DNA of 64,000 nt, taken from Paraescarpia echinospica (Eukaryota; Annelida; Polychaeta; Sabellida; Siboglinidae). Shown in pieces: positions 33,481 through 45,464 of this stretch. Numbering within the stretch: position 1 is the first letter of the stretch; each line of letters opens with the position of its first letter. The position numbers and the translations under genes were made by a program. The stretch spans positions 13,818,621 to 13,882,620 of the forward strand of contig CM034543.1 in the NCBI GenBank assembly GCA_020002185.1, read 5' to 3'. A model generated the notes under the pieces. The model searched no databases and had not been told where the DNA came from. It saw only the letters and a list, made by a program, of their open reading frames with translations.

Positions 33481-35040
33481 AATAAAATTGTCCAGTGAAC
33501 CAGATGCCCTAGTAATTCTAAGATAAAACGGCAGAAAAGACTGTACATGGCATCATACATACATACACGTGTAAACAATATGGGTGCATTCAGTATAAAA
33601 TCAATCAAAAAGTCAAATGTTGTGTTGGTTTATGTACAAAATTGATGATAGTCGTGTAAATTCTCCATTGCTTTGGTATGTAATCTCCATACGGTCAAAT
33701 TCCATTGGAGGATGACAGTGATTTAGAATCCTTGGAAATTATAACATTTTGTTTAACATTGCTGCCATTTTGACCATTAAAGTTACAATTGTCAAACATT
33801 AAAACAACACAATTAATGATATACCATTTTAATAAGTTCTTTTGTATGCAGGTCTCCTACAAGGAAGAATCACAGCAAGAGGATATATTGGGCACTTAAT
33901 GGTGATGACACAATACCAAACATCGTTCAAAAAATTACAGTTCTTGCCTGTCAAAATGGAAAGCCACATAAAAGAACAGCCAAGAGGCAGATGGAGGTGT
34001 GTGCTCATTTAATTAAAACAATAATGTTCAAAACATGTCATTGTGGTTCCTCTTCTGTGTTATGCGTTTTATTGTAAACAGAATGACCACCATACATGCG
34101 CGGCCGAAGATTCCATATCCAGAAGACACGGAAAGTAGGATGTGATGCACAGATCCATATTCAGCACAATGTAAGGTAATCAACAATGTGTGTAGTTTTT
34201 CCAGTCTTGAGGCATTAATAATATATGTTATTGTCCTATACATATGGTACGAAATATTTTCCTTTAAGTGGACAATCCTATCATTCTATGCATTGCAGGT
34301 TACTACATTGAATTTGCCTCCCACCCTGCCCCGAAAAACATGTTAGGGAACGGTTGGGTAATACGTACTGTTTATTGATGATTGCACATATTCTCAGCTG
34401 CACCTCTGTAACTATTGCATTTTGTGGAAATACAAAGTCACAAATATAAGTTATGTGCATGGTGATGGCCAAATGTGGGTAATCATGTGTCACATATTGG
34501 AGATAAATGTTTCAGGCAAAAACGGTCTGGGTGTGGGTGAAAGGGAGGACTAAAACAAATGGAAGATGCCAGCTTCCTGTGTGCACAAGCACAAAGCGTA
34601 GTAGAAGTGACTGAAATGTTATAACAAGCCACAAAGAAACTTCTTGCTCAAGCTGTCATTGGCAACAAGTTGTACATACGACCGGAGCAGAAACAAGTCA
34701 AGAGACGTCCCAACAGAAGGCAGTAACCAGCACGGAAAAAAGGAAAACATGTAGTGAGAAACAAATTATGTTAGTTACGGGTTAGTCACAGTTCAGTTCA
34801 TAGTCTAGCTATATACAATATATGCCTGGCCAACCAAAAGGTAATAAGAGCAAGACCCACACCACAAAAGAGAAGTGAGAAACATTTGTAGCCACATTCT
34901 AATCGTTGACACTATCATGGACTATTCTGTACCATTAACCTAAAGCATACCTTACACGTTGTATGGTAGGTGCTGCTAAGGCCATGTTATTTATTTAGTA
35001 GTACATAATTAACATAAATCTGTATCTATACACTGTGTTT
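33481..35040. other. Unassigned intergenic stretch
   Basis: Short open stretches only. No domain, inverted repeat or tail that I can support. Confidence 0.45.
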
Positions 35041-35338
35041 GTACGACCAGTCATAAGTCACCTGTTGCTGCGGACACCACGTTCAGCTGTTCTTCAGTTG
35101 TATGCGGCATAGGTACGTAGGCGGACGCGTTTTGTTCACCGGATACGGTGTACCGGTCTGGAAGTAAGTTCCGGTCTGAAAGTATGTTCCGGTTCCGTTT
35201 TGCGTATTACGTATACGTGTGTACATGCCAAAGGTTACCGCCTGCTTTCGGCCAGCTTAAACACGGTGTCTGCCGAAGGTATGTGTGACCCACTTATATT
35301 ATAGTTTGCGTTAATGATACGCTTACTTTTATAATTGT

Positions 35339-36330
35339 TTAAATGACACATATCTCCGTCAGTTTGGCATGTATGAAGCTGAAATTTGTTGTGTTATCTA
35401 GCTGGCCCATTGGGGGTGGTTCGTAGATTAAGATTTTATTGAAATTCGTCGGGTGGTGGGGATCATAGGGGGTAAGAATGTTTAAATAACACATATCTGT
35501 CAGTTTGACATGTATGAAGCTGAAATTGTGTACGTGATCTAGCGGGCCCATTGGGGTAGTTTGTAAATGTAGATCTTTTCGAAATACATCCAGGGTGGGG
35601 GTCTCGGGAGAGGTCATAATTTTTAAATGGCACTTATTTCTGTCAATTTGTCATGTATGGCGTTGAAATTTCGTGTACGATCTAGGGGGCGCATTGGAGA
35701 AGTTTGTAGATTTTTTTCTTCAACAATTCGTCCGGGATTGGGGGTCACAATTTAAAATGGCACTTCTCTTCTCTTTTGAGAGTTCTGGGAGTGCTTGGAT
35801 TTGATAATGTTTTATGCTCGGAGAAACTTTACATTTAGACAATTGTCTGTTTGTGTGGTATGTTAGTTTTCATTTTAGGATACTTTAATGTGTTATTTAT
35901 ATACATCTTACTCGTAAAATTGTACATGTGTGGGGACTTTACATGCAACAATGTTGTGTTTTGATGTCTTTATTTTTACTTTTTTAGAGCTAATTGATTG
36001 ATTGGATGGTCAACGGATGAGCCTAAAGACAATTTTGTTCTGCTTTTAGAGTGTATTGTTTTAGAACAGCCAATAAAGAATTTTTGATTTGATTTGATCT
36101 ACGCCAGTTTTGCATGTGTGGGGCAAACATTTTGTGCGATCTAGCGAACCCATTGAGATGGTTCGTAGATTTACTTTTTCGAAATTCGTCCGGGGGTGGG
36201 AGTCTGGGGAGGTCACAATTTTAAAATGGCACTTATCTCCATCAGTTTTGCATATATAGGGCTGACATTTTGTATGCAGTCTAGCAGGCCCATTGGGAGG
36301 ATGGGGATCTTGGGGTAATCATTTCCAAAA
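35339..36330. repeat. Array of about 130-145 bp units, split by an insertion
   Basis: Five units start near 35341, 35490, 35626, 36098 and 36225. Each has CTTATCTCCGTCAGTTTTGCAT, GGCTGAAATTT, CGATCTAGNGGGCCCATTGG and TTCGAAATTCGTCC. The units fill much of the candidate TIR element. Confidence 0.8.
35775..36097 (+). mobile_element. LINE/SINE 3' end inserted in the array
   Basis: The segment ends in AATAAAGAATTTTTGATTTGATTTGAT, a tail of short tandem units as in CR1/L2-derived elements, and interrupts the third unit of the 140 bp array. Confidence 0.55.
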
Positions 36331-36985
36331 AAAAATTCTCAACGCAACGCCGGGTGACTCGGCTATTTTTTAATAATGCATTTATAGAAATGAGTCATGC
36401 CATCACGAATTACGTAAGTAAAATGTATTATCATGTCAACGTGTATAATCATATGTGACATAACTGTTGAAATAGTATTATTACATAAAATATAAAATGC
36501 AAAAAAGTCATTCATTGACACAGGTCAAAACCACATACCCCTTTGTATAATACTGCAATGTTTATAACAACACATTTCTACAAATATGCTCTATAACATT
36601 TAATGCGACAAGTAATAAAATCCAATGATTCAGCCCTGGTCACGCACAGATGTACGCTCGCTGTTCAGCACCGTAGGGGAGCATATAGGTCAGTGAAGTA
36701 AAGGTCGCTACACCAAACAAAAATGATTAATTATGTAATTCCGTCGCCGCGTGTCCGTCGCCGCGTGCGTCGAGCAAAGGGTCAAATTTGATCGGTCACG
36801 TTGCTCACCACGGTGTAACTGAATCGCCACATACTTCTGGCATGAGGTCAAAGTTGATCGGTCACCTGAGATCACGTTGCTCACCGCGGGTTGCATTTGG
36901 TGTACTGCGCTTGCTCGAGCATGCGCAATATGCAAAAACGGAACCGGAACTTACTTTCAGACCGGTACACCGGAAAACTGTATTG

Positions 36986-37389
36986 CTCCATATACTGATT
37001 CGAATCGGAAACTTCCAGAAGTGACGTGACCGTTTCCATACATATGGAATCATTAATCGAGTGCTATTTTGTGCGTGCGCGTGTGTTTGTGTGCGTGCGA
37101 GCGTGCGTGCATGTATATATGTGTGCACAACAATGTTTTGTACAATTGCATTACTAAAGCAGGTGGCAACTATTGCATTCGCACACAATCGTATCATTGG
37201 AGGGCTAATTTCGGTGAGAAGCGTGGAGATTAATATACCCCCATTATTTCAGTAGTTTAGCAAGACCAGTGCAGTTGGAGGTTTTTGGTGAGTCTCAGCC
37301 CTAATATTCATCACATTCCGACGCATATTCGTATCATTTACGAATATAAATATAGGCCCGTTTTAGGCGGTGGTGGCGTTGCTTTGGGT
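36986..37389. other. Unassigned stretch with a short GT/GC microsatellite
   Basis: 37069-37115 is a GTGC/GTGT-rich run. Nothing else recognised. Confidence 0.45.
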
Positions 37390-37766
37390 CGCCGGCAGAA
37401 TGTATCGCTTTTTACAAACTGTAGGCAGTCTTGGCGTCTGCGGCTATTTATAGAACAGTATCGTGTAGGCTATATGTTTGCCGTCGTTAGTTCCCGGGAA
37501 CACAAGACAAGCGTGGGCTGCATCTAGTGATTGTGTTGTTGATAAGGATTTATTTATCACATATACTGTTGCAAACCAACAACACTAAATAAATAATCCT
37601 TATCAACAACACAATCCCTATAGATGCAGCGCACGCTTGCCTTGTGTTCCCGAGAACTAACGACGGCAAACATATCGCCCGCACCACACTGTCCTATAAA
37701 TAGCCGCAGACGCCAAGCGTCAGCCAACAAAATACTTCTGCCGTGGAATAGCGCAATCTATACAGT
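37390..37766. repeat. Foldback element with arms of about 170 bp
   Basis: 37428-37560 (GGCGTCTGCGGCTATTTATA, TTGCCGTCGTTAGTT, GGGAACACAAG, GATTGTGTTGTTGATAAGG) recurs inverted at 37590-37730 with some differences. Weaker similarity (CGGCAGAA) extends the arms to the ends given. The loop is only about 30-40 bases. Confidence 0.85.
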
Positions 37767-38264
37767 GCCCCTTTAACCAATATACAACACAAAAACCCGG
37801 ACGTAAAATTGTTTACCGAAGCCACCCGGATCAAAATCTGCATGTCCCGCTTTCTCGTTCACGGCCGACCCGGATGTAAACAAACATTCACAGCTCACCA
37901 ATTCTTTCATATTTTTTAATAGACGCCCTAAATATATAGCGATATAGTTCACAGCCATGTTATATCTGCCTACTAACCAGACTTTTTATCGGCGCTGTGC
38001 TATGATTTGTTTTATTTTGGGGAGGTTTTTGAGAGCCTAACGGAGGACCAGGTTTTGGCGAGCCTCACGAGCAGATGGAAATTGAGGTTTTTTGAGAGCC
38101 AGTGAACAGTATCGATAACGACACCGTGTGAGATTTTTTAGTGAAAGTTCAGACTGTGATGTTTGTATTAGGACTAAACTTACAGTCTAGTTAGCTGCTA
38201 TTATAGTTTAACATCTGCCAGCTAGGTTTGGAATCGGACGTGTAATCATTATGTCTCTATGCGA
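37767..38264. other. Unassigned stretch before the LTR element
   Basis: It contains GAGGTTTTTGAGAGCC-type repeats near 38025-38100, related to the G-run repeat family of intron 1. No gene seen. Confidence 0.4.
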
Positions 38265-38768
38265 TGTATTTAAAACGTGTTTTATTAACGGCCATATGAC
38301 ATGGTCAAACGTGATTCCAGTTAAAACGGAACTTAAGCAGACTCTCGGGAGCACCAATTGTTCGATACACAGCACTCTATAAGTTGTGAAGTAACTTAAT
38401 TTTGTACGTCTGAACGGACATAGCACAGGTCACACACACTCCTCTCACGGTACTTTGAATTGACAGACCCACATTATAATAACACTGACTACACCTCTGT
38501 GTGCGACACCGTAATATTAAGCACATATAGTTACCGGGTCGTCGTTCAACCCACTTCAGAAAGCGTGCTATCAAATCTCACGATATGCATCCGCTGATCT
38601 CTGTTATAGTTCTAGTTGTTTCCAGCGCTCGGCAACGTTCTAATAACTGACTAGTCTGTATTAATGTGGTTACAATGTAATGGTCTTACGAGGTCTCATT
38701 CAACTAGTCAGCCTTTTCAGAACATTATTGCTAAACCGACCTTTATATGATGGCACTGAGGGTGGTCA
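38265..38768 (-). repeat. Gypsy 3' LTR
   Basis: On the minus strand it begins TGACCACCCTCAG and ends TTTAAATACA. It aligns along its whole length with 46487-47007, with scattered substitutions and small indels, so the insertion is not recent. Confidence 0.9.
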
Positions 38769-38784
38769 CTGCTCCCCACTTTAG
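38769..38784 (-). other. Polypurine tract
   Basis: The minus strand reads CTAAAGTGGGGAGCAG directly before the 3' LTR, where plus-strand DNA synthesis is primed. Confidence 0.75.
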
Positions 38785-38858
38785 TTATATGTACACCCAT
38801 TACGGTAATACCACCCAAAGGTCCACGATAGGTAACCAGCCTGATGCTACCTTAACAA

Positions 38859-39291
38859 TTATAAGTACAAATGTTCAGGCGGCTTCCTGCATCGTGTCGA
38901 ACGTCTAGGCTCTGCTACGGCTGCAGCAGGCGCAATGTCAGTTGCCTGACTCGGTGCAAGCGGTTGAGCAGCTTCAGGCTCTTCATGAGACTCAACCCCG
39001 AACTCAGGGAATGTCTCCATCTGCGGAGGTAGCACCGATGACGCCAACTGGTGACTGACTCAACAGTCTACCTTGTAGTTGGTCGATGTGGCGACGAACG
39101 ATGGCTCCACCTTCGAGACGGATGGTGTACGATACTGGTCCCGTCTGTTGTTCGATTGTGCCAGGTATCCAGCTTGCAGCGTTACCATATAGTGTACACA
39201 AGATCACCGGTTTTGAAGGTACGAACATTGGCGTGCCGGTCGTGTGTCGCCTTCTGTTTGGTTTGTATGGCAGTAACCCTCCTACCGACAT
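38859..39291 (-). pseudogene. Gypsy pol C-terminal region
   Basis: 39291-39004 has the post-integrase region (IPGTIEQQTGPVSYTIRLE); after a frameshift, 39047-38859 ends with RRSTRCRKPPEHLYL and a stop. This ending is common in Gypsy pol proteins. Confidence 0.8.
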
Positions 39292-40064
39292 ATGGCTTAA
39301 TGAGATGAAGCCGGGTCTTCAGCTGTCTATTCATCAACAGTTCAGAGAGGGCTACGTCCGTCATTGAGTGTGGAGTAATCCGGCATTCGAAGAGGAAGCG
39401 TGATAGCTTTGTTTCTAAGTCCCCTCCTTGCATGCGCCTTACTCCTTCCTTTACCACCCCGACGGCTCGTTCGGCCAGACCATTTGAGCGAGCTTGTAAT
39501 ATGCTTGATGCCATTGTGTCAACAGAACTATCAAAACTCTTCGCTAATGAACCCAATGGCATTGTCACTGACGATGACATCCGGGATGCCATGAGTGCTG
39601 AATGCTTGTCGCAGTTTACTGATGGTCGTGGCTGACGTGGAGCCCGACGTAAGGTAAGCGTCTATCCACTTCGAATGGCCGTCGATCACAACCAGCATTA
39701 TTCTGCCCATGAATGGATCTGCATAATCGATATGCAGTCGCGATCATGGCGGATCGGAGAACGACCATGATTGTAGGGGAGCTTCCGTAGGTCTGTGTCG
39801 GCTACGCATGCAGATGTCGCAGGTTTTAACCGTTTTGTCCTGATCGATACCTGGCCACATCAGACTGCGACTTGCGGCTTTTATGCGCACAATCCCAGAG
39901 TGTGCATTGTGGTAGATACTTGGAATGATCACTCGTGTACCCCACATGAGACAACCATCATGGATGCTGAGTTCATCTCTGCTTTGGATGTAGGGCTTCA
40001 GACGTTCGTTGTCGTCGTGATTTGAAAATCCTGCCCTCGTCCTGGTGAAGACTTGTGAAAGCAT
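39182..40064 (-). pseudogene. Gypsy integrase (zinc-binding and core fragments)
   Basis: 40064-39744 carries the HHCC zinc-binding module (HNAHSG, CDICMRSR) with PGIDQDKTVKT. 39592-39182 carries the end of the core with SNGLAERAVGVVKEGV (the catalytic Glu region) and SDVALSELLMNR-like residues. The two are separated by stops and a frameshift. Confidence 0.85.
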
Positions 40065-40203
40065 AGGGTTACGTGTTGTTTCGCGGTGTATGTGGCACAG
40101 ATATGTCTCGGAGCGCCACCTACCGGGAAGCGGCTAAGAGCGTCTGCTTGGGGGATGCTTTGGCCCTGTTTGTGAACTATCTAGTATGCGTAGGTAGCCA
40201 GTG

Positions 40204-40770
40204 TCAGGGCCCAGCACTGCATACGCGGAGACAGCATCTGCAGAACAGCCTTCGTTTCTCCGAACAACCCAAGAAGAGGCTTGTGATCCGTGACGATATT
40301 AAACTTGCGACCCGTCCATCGATGACGGCCAACCCCTCTTTATCAATCTGAGAGATTTTCTCAGCTTGTGAGAGACTTCTGAAGTGGTACGCAATGGGTT
40401 TCTCTACACACTCTTTCATGACGTGAGCAAGGACGGATCCATTGCCGTATGGAGAGGCCACACATGTTAGAATCAACGACATGGAGGAGTCGAAATACGT
40501 TACGACCTGTGGCAAGCTCAGCATCTCTTTCGTCCTGTCGAAAGCCTTTTGTTGCGCTTTCCTCGAGTACCACTTCGTGTCCTTTCTGAGCAACTGATGC
40601 TTGAGCGCCAGGATCGTCGCTAAGTTGGGCAAGAAACGACCGTAATGGTTTACTCTCCCAAGGTAGGATCGTAACTCGGTGATACTGGTTGGCGCCGGAG
40701 CGTTGCGGATTGCTGAGGTAGTCGTACCGGAAGAGGGTATTCTTTCCGCATCTATCCGGTGACCTAATAA
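40204..40770 (-). pseudogene. Gypsy RT connection and RNase H region (downstream of insertion)
   Basis: It resumes at GHRIDAE, then NAPAPTSITELRSYLGRVNHY, FLPNLATILA, KAFDRTKEMLS and VTYFDSSMSLILTCVASPYG, the start of RNase H, where one expected catalytic Asp is in a changed context. Stops and a frameshift are present. Confidence 0.85.
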
Positions 40771-41170
40771 TAATAATTCCTTTTTTTAATATAGCGGTTT
40801 TAAGTAAGTAAATACTAATCAAAGCGCTTCACATATTAAAATGACGTGTTGACTAAATGCTGAAATATAAATTAATTAATTAAATAAGCTAAGATAAAAA
40901 ACATAAATAAAATAAATAAATTAGGGTGTAAAAATACAATTTCAAACAATGAATTTAAAAACCAATCAATACTATAAAATAGAAAGCAGTGTCATTTAGA
41001 TGCGGCAGCAGTGCTTGCACCAAGGCATGTAGTGCAGGCGAAATAGAAGGGTTTTAAGTTGTTTCCGGAAAGCCGCCAATGTTCCAACCGATCGCACACA
41101 CTTTGGCAAGCTATTCCACATATGTGAGCCTGTCACTGCAAAGCTGCCCCGTCCGATAGTTCTCTTAGAC

Positions 41171-44100
41171 TTACTTACTTACTTATTCTCTTCGTGCCGT
41201 GTGGCACATAAGGCTCGCACAAGATCTCGCCAGACCCATCTGTCTTTCCTTGCTGCTGTGCCCCAGGTCAGCCCAACATTCTTTAGTTCTTCTTCAATTG
41301 TTCGTCGCCAAGTTGTTTCCGGCCTGCCTCTTTTCCTATTTCTTTCTGGCGTCCAGGTCAATGCTGTCTTTGTTGGAATGTAGCTGTTCATCCTGTAGAC
41401 ATGGCCGAGCCATGTCCACCTCCTCTTTTTCAGGGTGAGGCAGATGTTGTTTTTTTGCTTGGTGGATTCTTGTGTTGGAAATGGTCTCGGGCCAGTATAC
41501 TTTCATTATCTTCCTTAAGCAGGTGTTGTGGAAGCTGGAGAGTCTATTGGTGTCTTGCTGTGTCATTCGCCAGAGCCGTACAGGAGCACAGAGAGGACAT
41601 TGCTCTTGTAGATTCTTAGTTTTGTTTTACTGGAGTATACTGTGGATTTCCATAGCCGTTGAAGATTTGCAAATGCTGACCTGGCTTTTCCCAATCGTGT
41701 TTTAATGTCTTCTTCTGCACCTCCTTGGAGACTGATGATGCTGCCCAGGTAGGTGAACTTGTTCACATATTCGAGTGCTTGATTGTTAATCATGATAGGT
41801 TGCTGTTTGTCAATATTTGTGTCTTTTTTTGCATTAATTGAAAGACCAATAGAACTGGCTTGTTGTTCTAGGGTACTTATTTTCTTTTGTACTTGATCTC
41901 GAGTGTGAGAAGGCAGAGCAAGATCATCTGCATAGATTAGATCTTCGAGTGAAGAGCACAGGTTCCATCTGATTTCAGTCCGCTGTTGGTTGGTCATGAT
42001 TTTTGTAGTCCAATCGATGGCTAGGGTGAAAAGAAATGAAGACTTGACACACCCTTGGCGGACACCGGAATTCACAGTGAAGTTTGTTGTTGAGTTTCCG
42101 ACACTGCAGGAGAAATTCCTGTAGAAGATCTGGATGAGTTTCACCAGCTTTTCTGGAATTCCATAGTGCCTCAGGATTTCCCAAAGGCTCTCTCTGTGCA
42201 TACTGTCGAATGCTTTTTCAAAATCTACAAAATTGACATATATTTTTCTCTGCCATTCGTTGCATTGTTCTAGAATGTTCCGCAGAGTGAAGATGTGTTC
42301 GGTTGTTCCTCTCCCTTTTCTGAAGCCTGCTTGTTCTGGACGGAGAAGCTTGTCTACTGTTGTTTTCATTCGTGTAATGATGATCTTAGAGAACATTTTG
42401 CTTGGTATGGAGAGTAGAGTAATTCCCCTCCAATTGCTGCAGTCTGCAAAATTTTCCTTCTTTGGTAACTTGATTATTCTCCCTTGATACCAGTCATCAG
42501 GCAGTTCTTCTTTTTCCCATATGTTGGTGAAGAGAGGGTGTAGTATATCGGCTGCCGTTTCTGGGTCTGTCTTGAAAACTTCTGCACATAGTGCATCTGT
42601 TCCTGGAGCCTTGTTGTTCCCCAGTGTGGCTATTGATGCTTTAACCTCAGCCTTCGTTGGTGGAGTCACTTCTAATTCCAGGTCTCTTTCTGCAGGCTGG
42701 ATGTCTGCTGGGTGTTGTGGGTCTGTTCTGTTTAGTATTTCATTGAAGTGTTCTATCCATCTTCTTTCTTGTTCCTCTTCATTGGTCAGCAGCCGTCCAT
42801 CTTTGTCCATGACTGGGGGGTTGACCTTGTAGTTGGTGTTTCCACAAATCTGTTTTGTTATCGTGTACACAGTGCTCATCTCATGCCTGCAAGCGGCTGT
42901 TTCGGCTTTGTTTGCAAGTTCTTCTAAATGCTTTCTTTTGTCTCTTCTAGTTGACTTTTTAATAAGTTTGTTCACCTCACTGTATTGTATTCGCAATCTT
43001 TCTTTCAGATTTGGTTTGTCCAATTACGATTTTAGTTGCTTTCTCTCTTGTATGCGCTCCCATGTTTCCGTACTGATCCACTCTTTGTGCTGTCGGGTTT
43101 TAATGCCCAGTGTCTCTGCTGGTTTGATAGTATGCTTTCTTGATAATTTCCCACTTCTCTTGTACGTGATTAGATGTATCTGTTTCTTCTTCCAACACTT
43201 CAAATCTGTTTTGTAGCTTAACAGTGAAATCAAGCTACCTTGTGTTGTATTCTTTAGCAGGTGTACATTACATTGTTTTTGGCCTGTCTGTTTACAGTAG
43301 CTTGTTTTTCTGAGCTTCAGCTTGACTGTTGCCTGAAGTAGATGATGATCACTGCCAACATCGGCTCCTCTTCCTACACAGACATCTAGTAATGATCGTC
43401 GCCATTTGTTGTTGATCATAACGTGGTCGATTTGGTTTTGGTCCCGTGCATTTGGGGAAATCCAGGTCAGTTTGTGGATGTCTTTGTGTGAGAACAGGGT
43501 TCCTTCTATCACCATACTGTTCAAGCCACAAAAGTCACATAACATCTCACCATTCTCATTTATGGTACTACATCCTTGATTGCCCATCATTCGTTCTCTT
43601 CCGATATTGTCAGATCCAACCATTGCATTGAGGTCGCCCATGATGGTCAAAACGTCGTGTGCAGGCATTCTCTCCTTCTAGGCTTGCAGCATGCTATAGA
43701 AGGCCTCTTTCTCACCCGGTTCTGCATCATTGGTTGGTGAGTAGCATTGGACAATTGTAAGTTTGCTGTGCTGGCCAAAGAACCTGGCTCTCAGTAGTCT
43801 AGCACTGACTGGTTTCCATTCTATCAATGTCTTTCGAATTCCTTTCTTGAGTATTAGCGCCACTCCTGCAATATGACGGTTGTCGTCTCTGCCATTGAAC
43901 AAGATTGTCTCTCCTGTCGGGGTGATATGTCTCCCAAAACCTGTCCATCTGGCCTCACTGATTCCAACGATGTGTAACTTGCATGATTTCATCTCACTTA
44001 TAATTCGTGCTGTTTTTGCAGTATCGAACATTGTCCTAACATTCCAGGTCCCAATATAGAGTTTGATTTTTTTATCCAGTAGGCTTGTCTTCGCGCTACT

Positions 44101-44416
44101 AGCTTCCTTGCGGCTTTCACTAGCATCGGTCATACCGGTTTGGTGCCTCAAGCTTCCTTGGTGGCTGGGATCTGTTGATTTTCTTTTACAAGTTTCTGTA
44201 ACAAGCTGTTTTTTAAGAGGTAGGGTTGTTAACCCTACGCTCAACCCCCAACCTGGAGGGCCAGGAGATCGATTTTAGTCTAACCTCTACCCTTTAACCA
44301 ATCCGGTATGGGTGACCCTCCCAGGAGTACAATTAAGACTCCCACCGGCATAGCTCGCAGGGTCACGGAGGCACGCAAGCTACCCCACTACGACTAGGTA
44401 ACGATCTCGTAGGGAG
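41171..44416 (-). mobile_element. Nearly full-length RTE-type LINE with 14 bp target duplication
   Basis: TAGTTCTCTTAGAC occurs at 41157-41170 and 44417-44430. Between them lie 3246 bp in minus orientation: a short 5' leader, one long endonuclease-RT frame and a 3' tail of GTAA repeats (TTACTTACTTAC on the plus strand at 41171). Size and layout fit RTE-clade elements. Confidence 0.92.
41179..44244 (-). pseudogene. RTE LINE endonuclease-reverse transcriptase (two stops, one frameshifted patch)
   Basis: A single frame runs from 44244 to 41563 except for a TAG at 43680-43678 and a TAA at 43026-43024; then 41566-41336 is read in another frame and 41391-41179 returns to the first. Endonuclease blocks are TWNVRTMF, GISEARWTGFGR, MGDLNAMVG and GSDHHLL. 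RT blocks are NNKAPGTDALCAEV, WRGITLLSIPSKMFSKI, FVDFEKAFDS, GVRQGCVKSSFLF and LIYADDLAL (catalytic ADD intact). The C-terminus has FTYLGSII, WPETISN and KRGRPETTWRRTIEEEL. Few lesions point to a young copy. Confidence 0.92.
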
Positions 44417-44449
44417 TAGTTCTCTTAGACACCGTCACCTAAGTATTCT

Positions 44450-44900
44450 ACTTCGTCACTCAAGAAATTGTATGTAGATGCTTCCATTCGGAAACCGGCT
44501 TGAACGAGGCGTTCGAACACTCGCTCAAGTGTCTGTAAGTGTTCATCTTCGGTTGATCCAGTCACCATGATGTCATCTAGGTACACCATTATGTTGGGTA
44601 TTCCCTTTAACTTTTAACCCGTTGAGAAATCCACGGTGCTGATGACACACCGCACGGCACCCGCTTGTACGTGAAGAGTCCTCGCGGCTTGTTGATCGTG
44701 ACGTATTTGCGACTGTCCGGGTGTAGCTCGATTTGTTCGTAGGCGTGACGCATGTCGAGCTTTGTGTACGTGCTACCTTTCCCCGGCTGTGCGTACAGAT
44801 CTTCTATTCGGGGAATTGGATACCTATCCAATGTTGCCACCTGATTCACTGTGAGCTTGTACTCCCCACAGAGACGCACGCTTTTCTCTGCTTTCATCAC
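44450..44900 (-). pseudogene. Gypsy reverse transcriptase, upstream part
   Basis: It contains YPIPRIEDLYAQPGKGS, YTKLDMRHAYEQIEL, GLFTYKRVPCGVSSAP and, after a frameshift near 44610, IMVYLDDIMVTGS with the catalytic YLDD, ending FLSDEVEYLG where the L2 insertion begins. Residues continue at 40770. Confidence 0.88.
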
Positions 44901-44941
44901 CGGGACAACCGATGCGGCCCAGTCCGAGTGTTGAACGGGCT

Positions 44942-45421
44942 CTATGATATCATCAGCCAGGAGTCTATCAATAAGTTCCTGCCTGTTGAGAGTCTGTAAA
45001 CACGACGGCGTACTTGTCCAATACTGCCTGGAGGTGAGGATTCTGCTTCCGTTTGTGACGTATTCAACTGATGAACCACACCCCAGTCCAGTTGGTGTTT
45101 ACTCAGCCAGTTCCTGCCAAGTAAGCTTGGACCGTTGTCAGGGGCAACTATGAACAGAAGCTGATGTTGGTCGCCATTTTTCGCTTCTACTATGAAGTTG
45201 ATGACACCTGTGATTTTCACACACTGTCCTGTATATGTCCGAAAGGTATCCTTTGTGTCTTCCATGTTATGCCGTGTAGAGTTCCGCCAATGTTTGCACA
45301 GCGTTTCTTCGCTGATGATCGAGAGTGTGGCACCCGTATCCACTTCCATCAGCAGTGTCTTCCCATCTACTTGCATGTGGTTAATGATCAGATCCGGACG
45401 TGGTCCTGTCATGCTGAACAT
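44942..45421 (-). pseudogene. Gypsy aspartic protease region
   Basis: It has MEVDTGATLSIIS, the DTGA active site, and later PSLLGRNWLSKHQL, the usual LLGRxWL motif. The frame is shifted before the RT segment. Confidence 0.88.
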
Positions 45422-45464
45422 GTTGTATGTCTCTCCAGTCTGTTCAGACGGAACACAATTCTGT

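Larger units (their letters stand above)
35130..36985. mobile_element. Candidate non-autonomous DNA transposon with terminal inverted repeats
   Basis: The left end reads inward CGGTGTACCGGTCTG, GAAGTAAGTTCCGG and GTTCCGTTTT; the right end read inward gives CGGTGTACCGGTCTG, AAAGTAAGTTCCGG and TTCCGTTTTTGC. The left repeat contains an extra internal duplication (about 20 bp). The interior holds a tandem array of about 140 bp units and one LINE/SINE tail, with no transposase. Confidence 0.6.
40770..44433 (-). mobile_element. L2-type LINE 3' end inserted in Gypsy RT (itself carrying an RTE LINE)
   Basis: Flanks GTGACCTAA (40761-40769) and GTCACCTAA (44434-44442) are a 9 bp target duplication with one mismatch. 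The L2 piece (minus) encodes GSFAVTGSHMWNSLPKCVR and FRKQLKTLLF, then a stop, AGCGCTTTG and an ATT-repeat tail. It is 5'-truncated. Its sequence is 40770-41156 plus 44431-44433, around the nested RTE. Confidence 0.85.

Noticed and set aside
33850..33890. GTCTCCTACAAGGAA resembling the antisense of exon 1 at 31450
   Set aside because: Only about 15 bases match and the flanks do not; probably chance.
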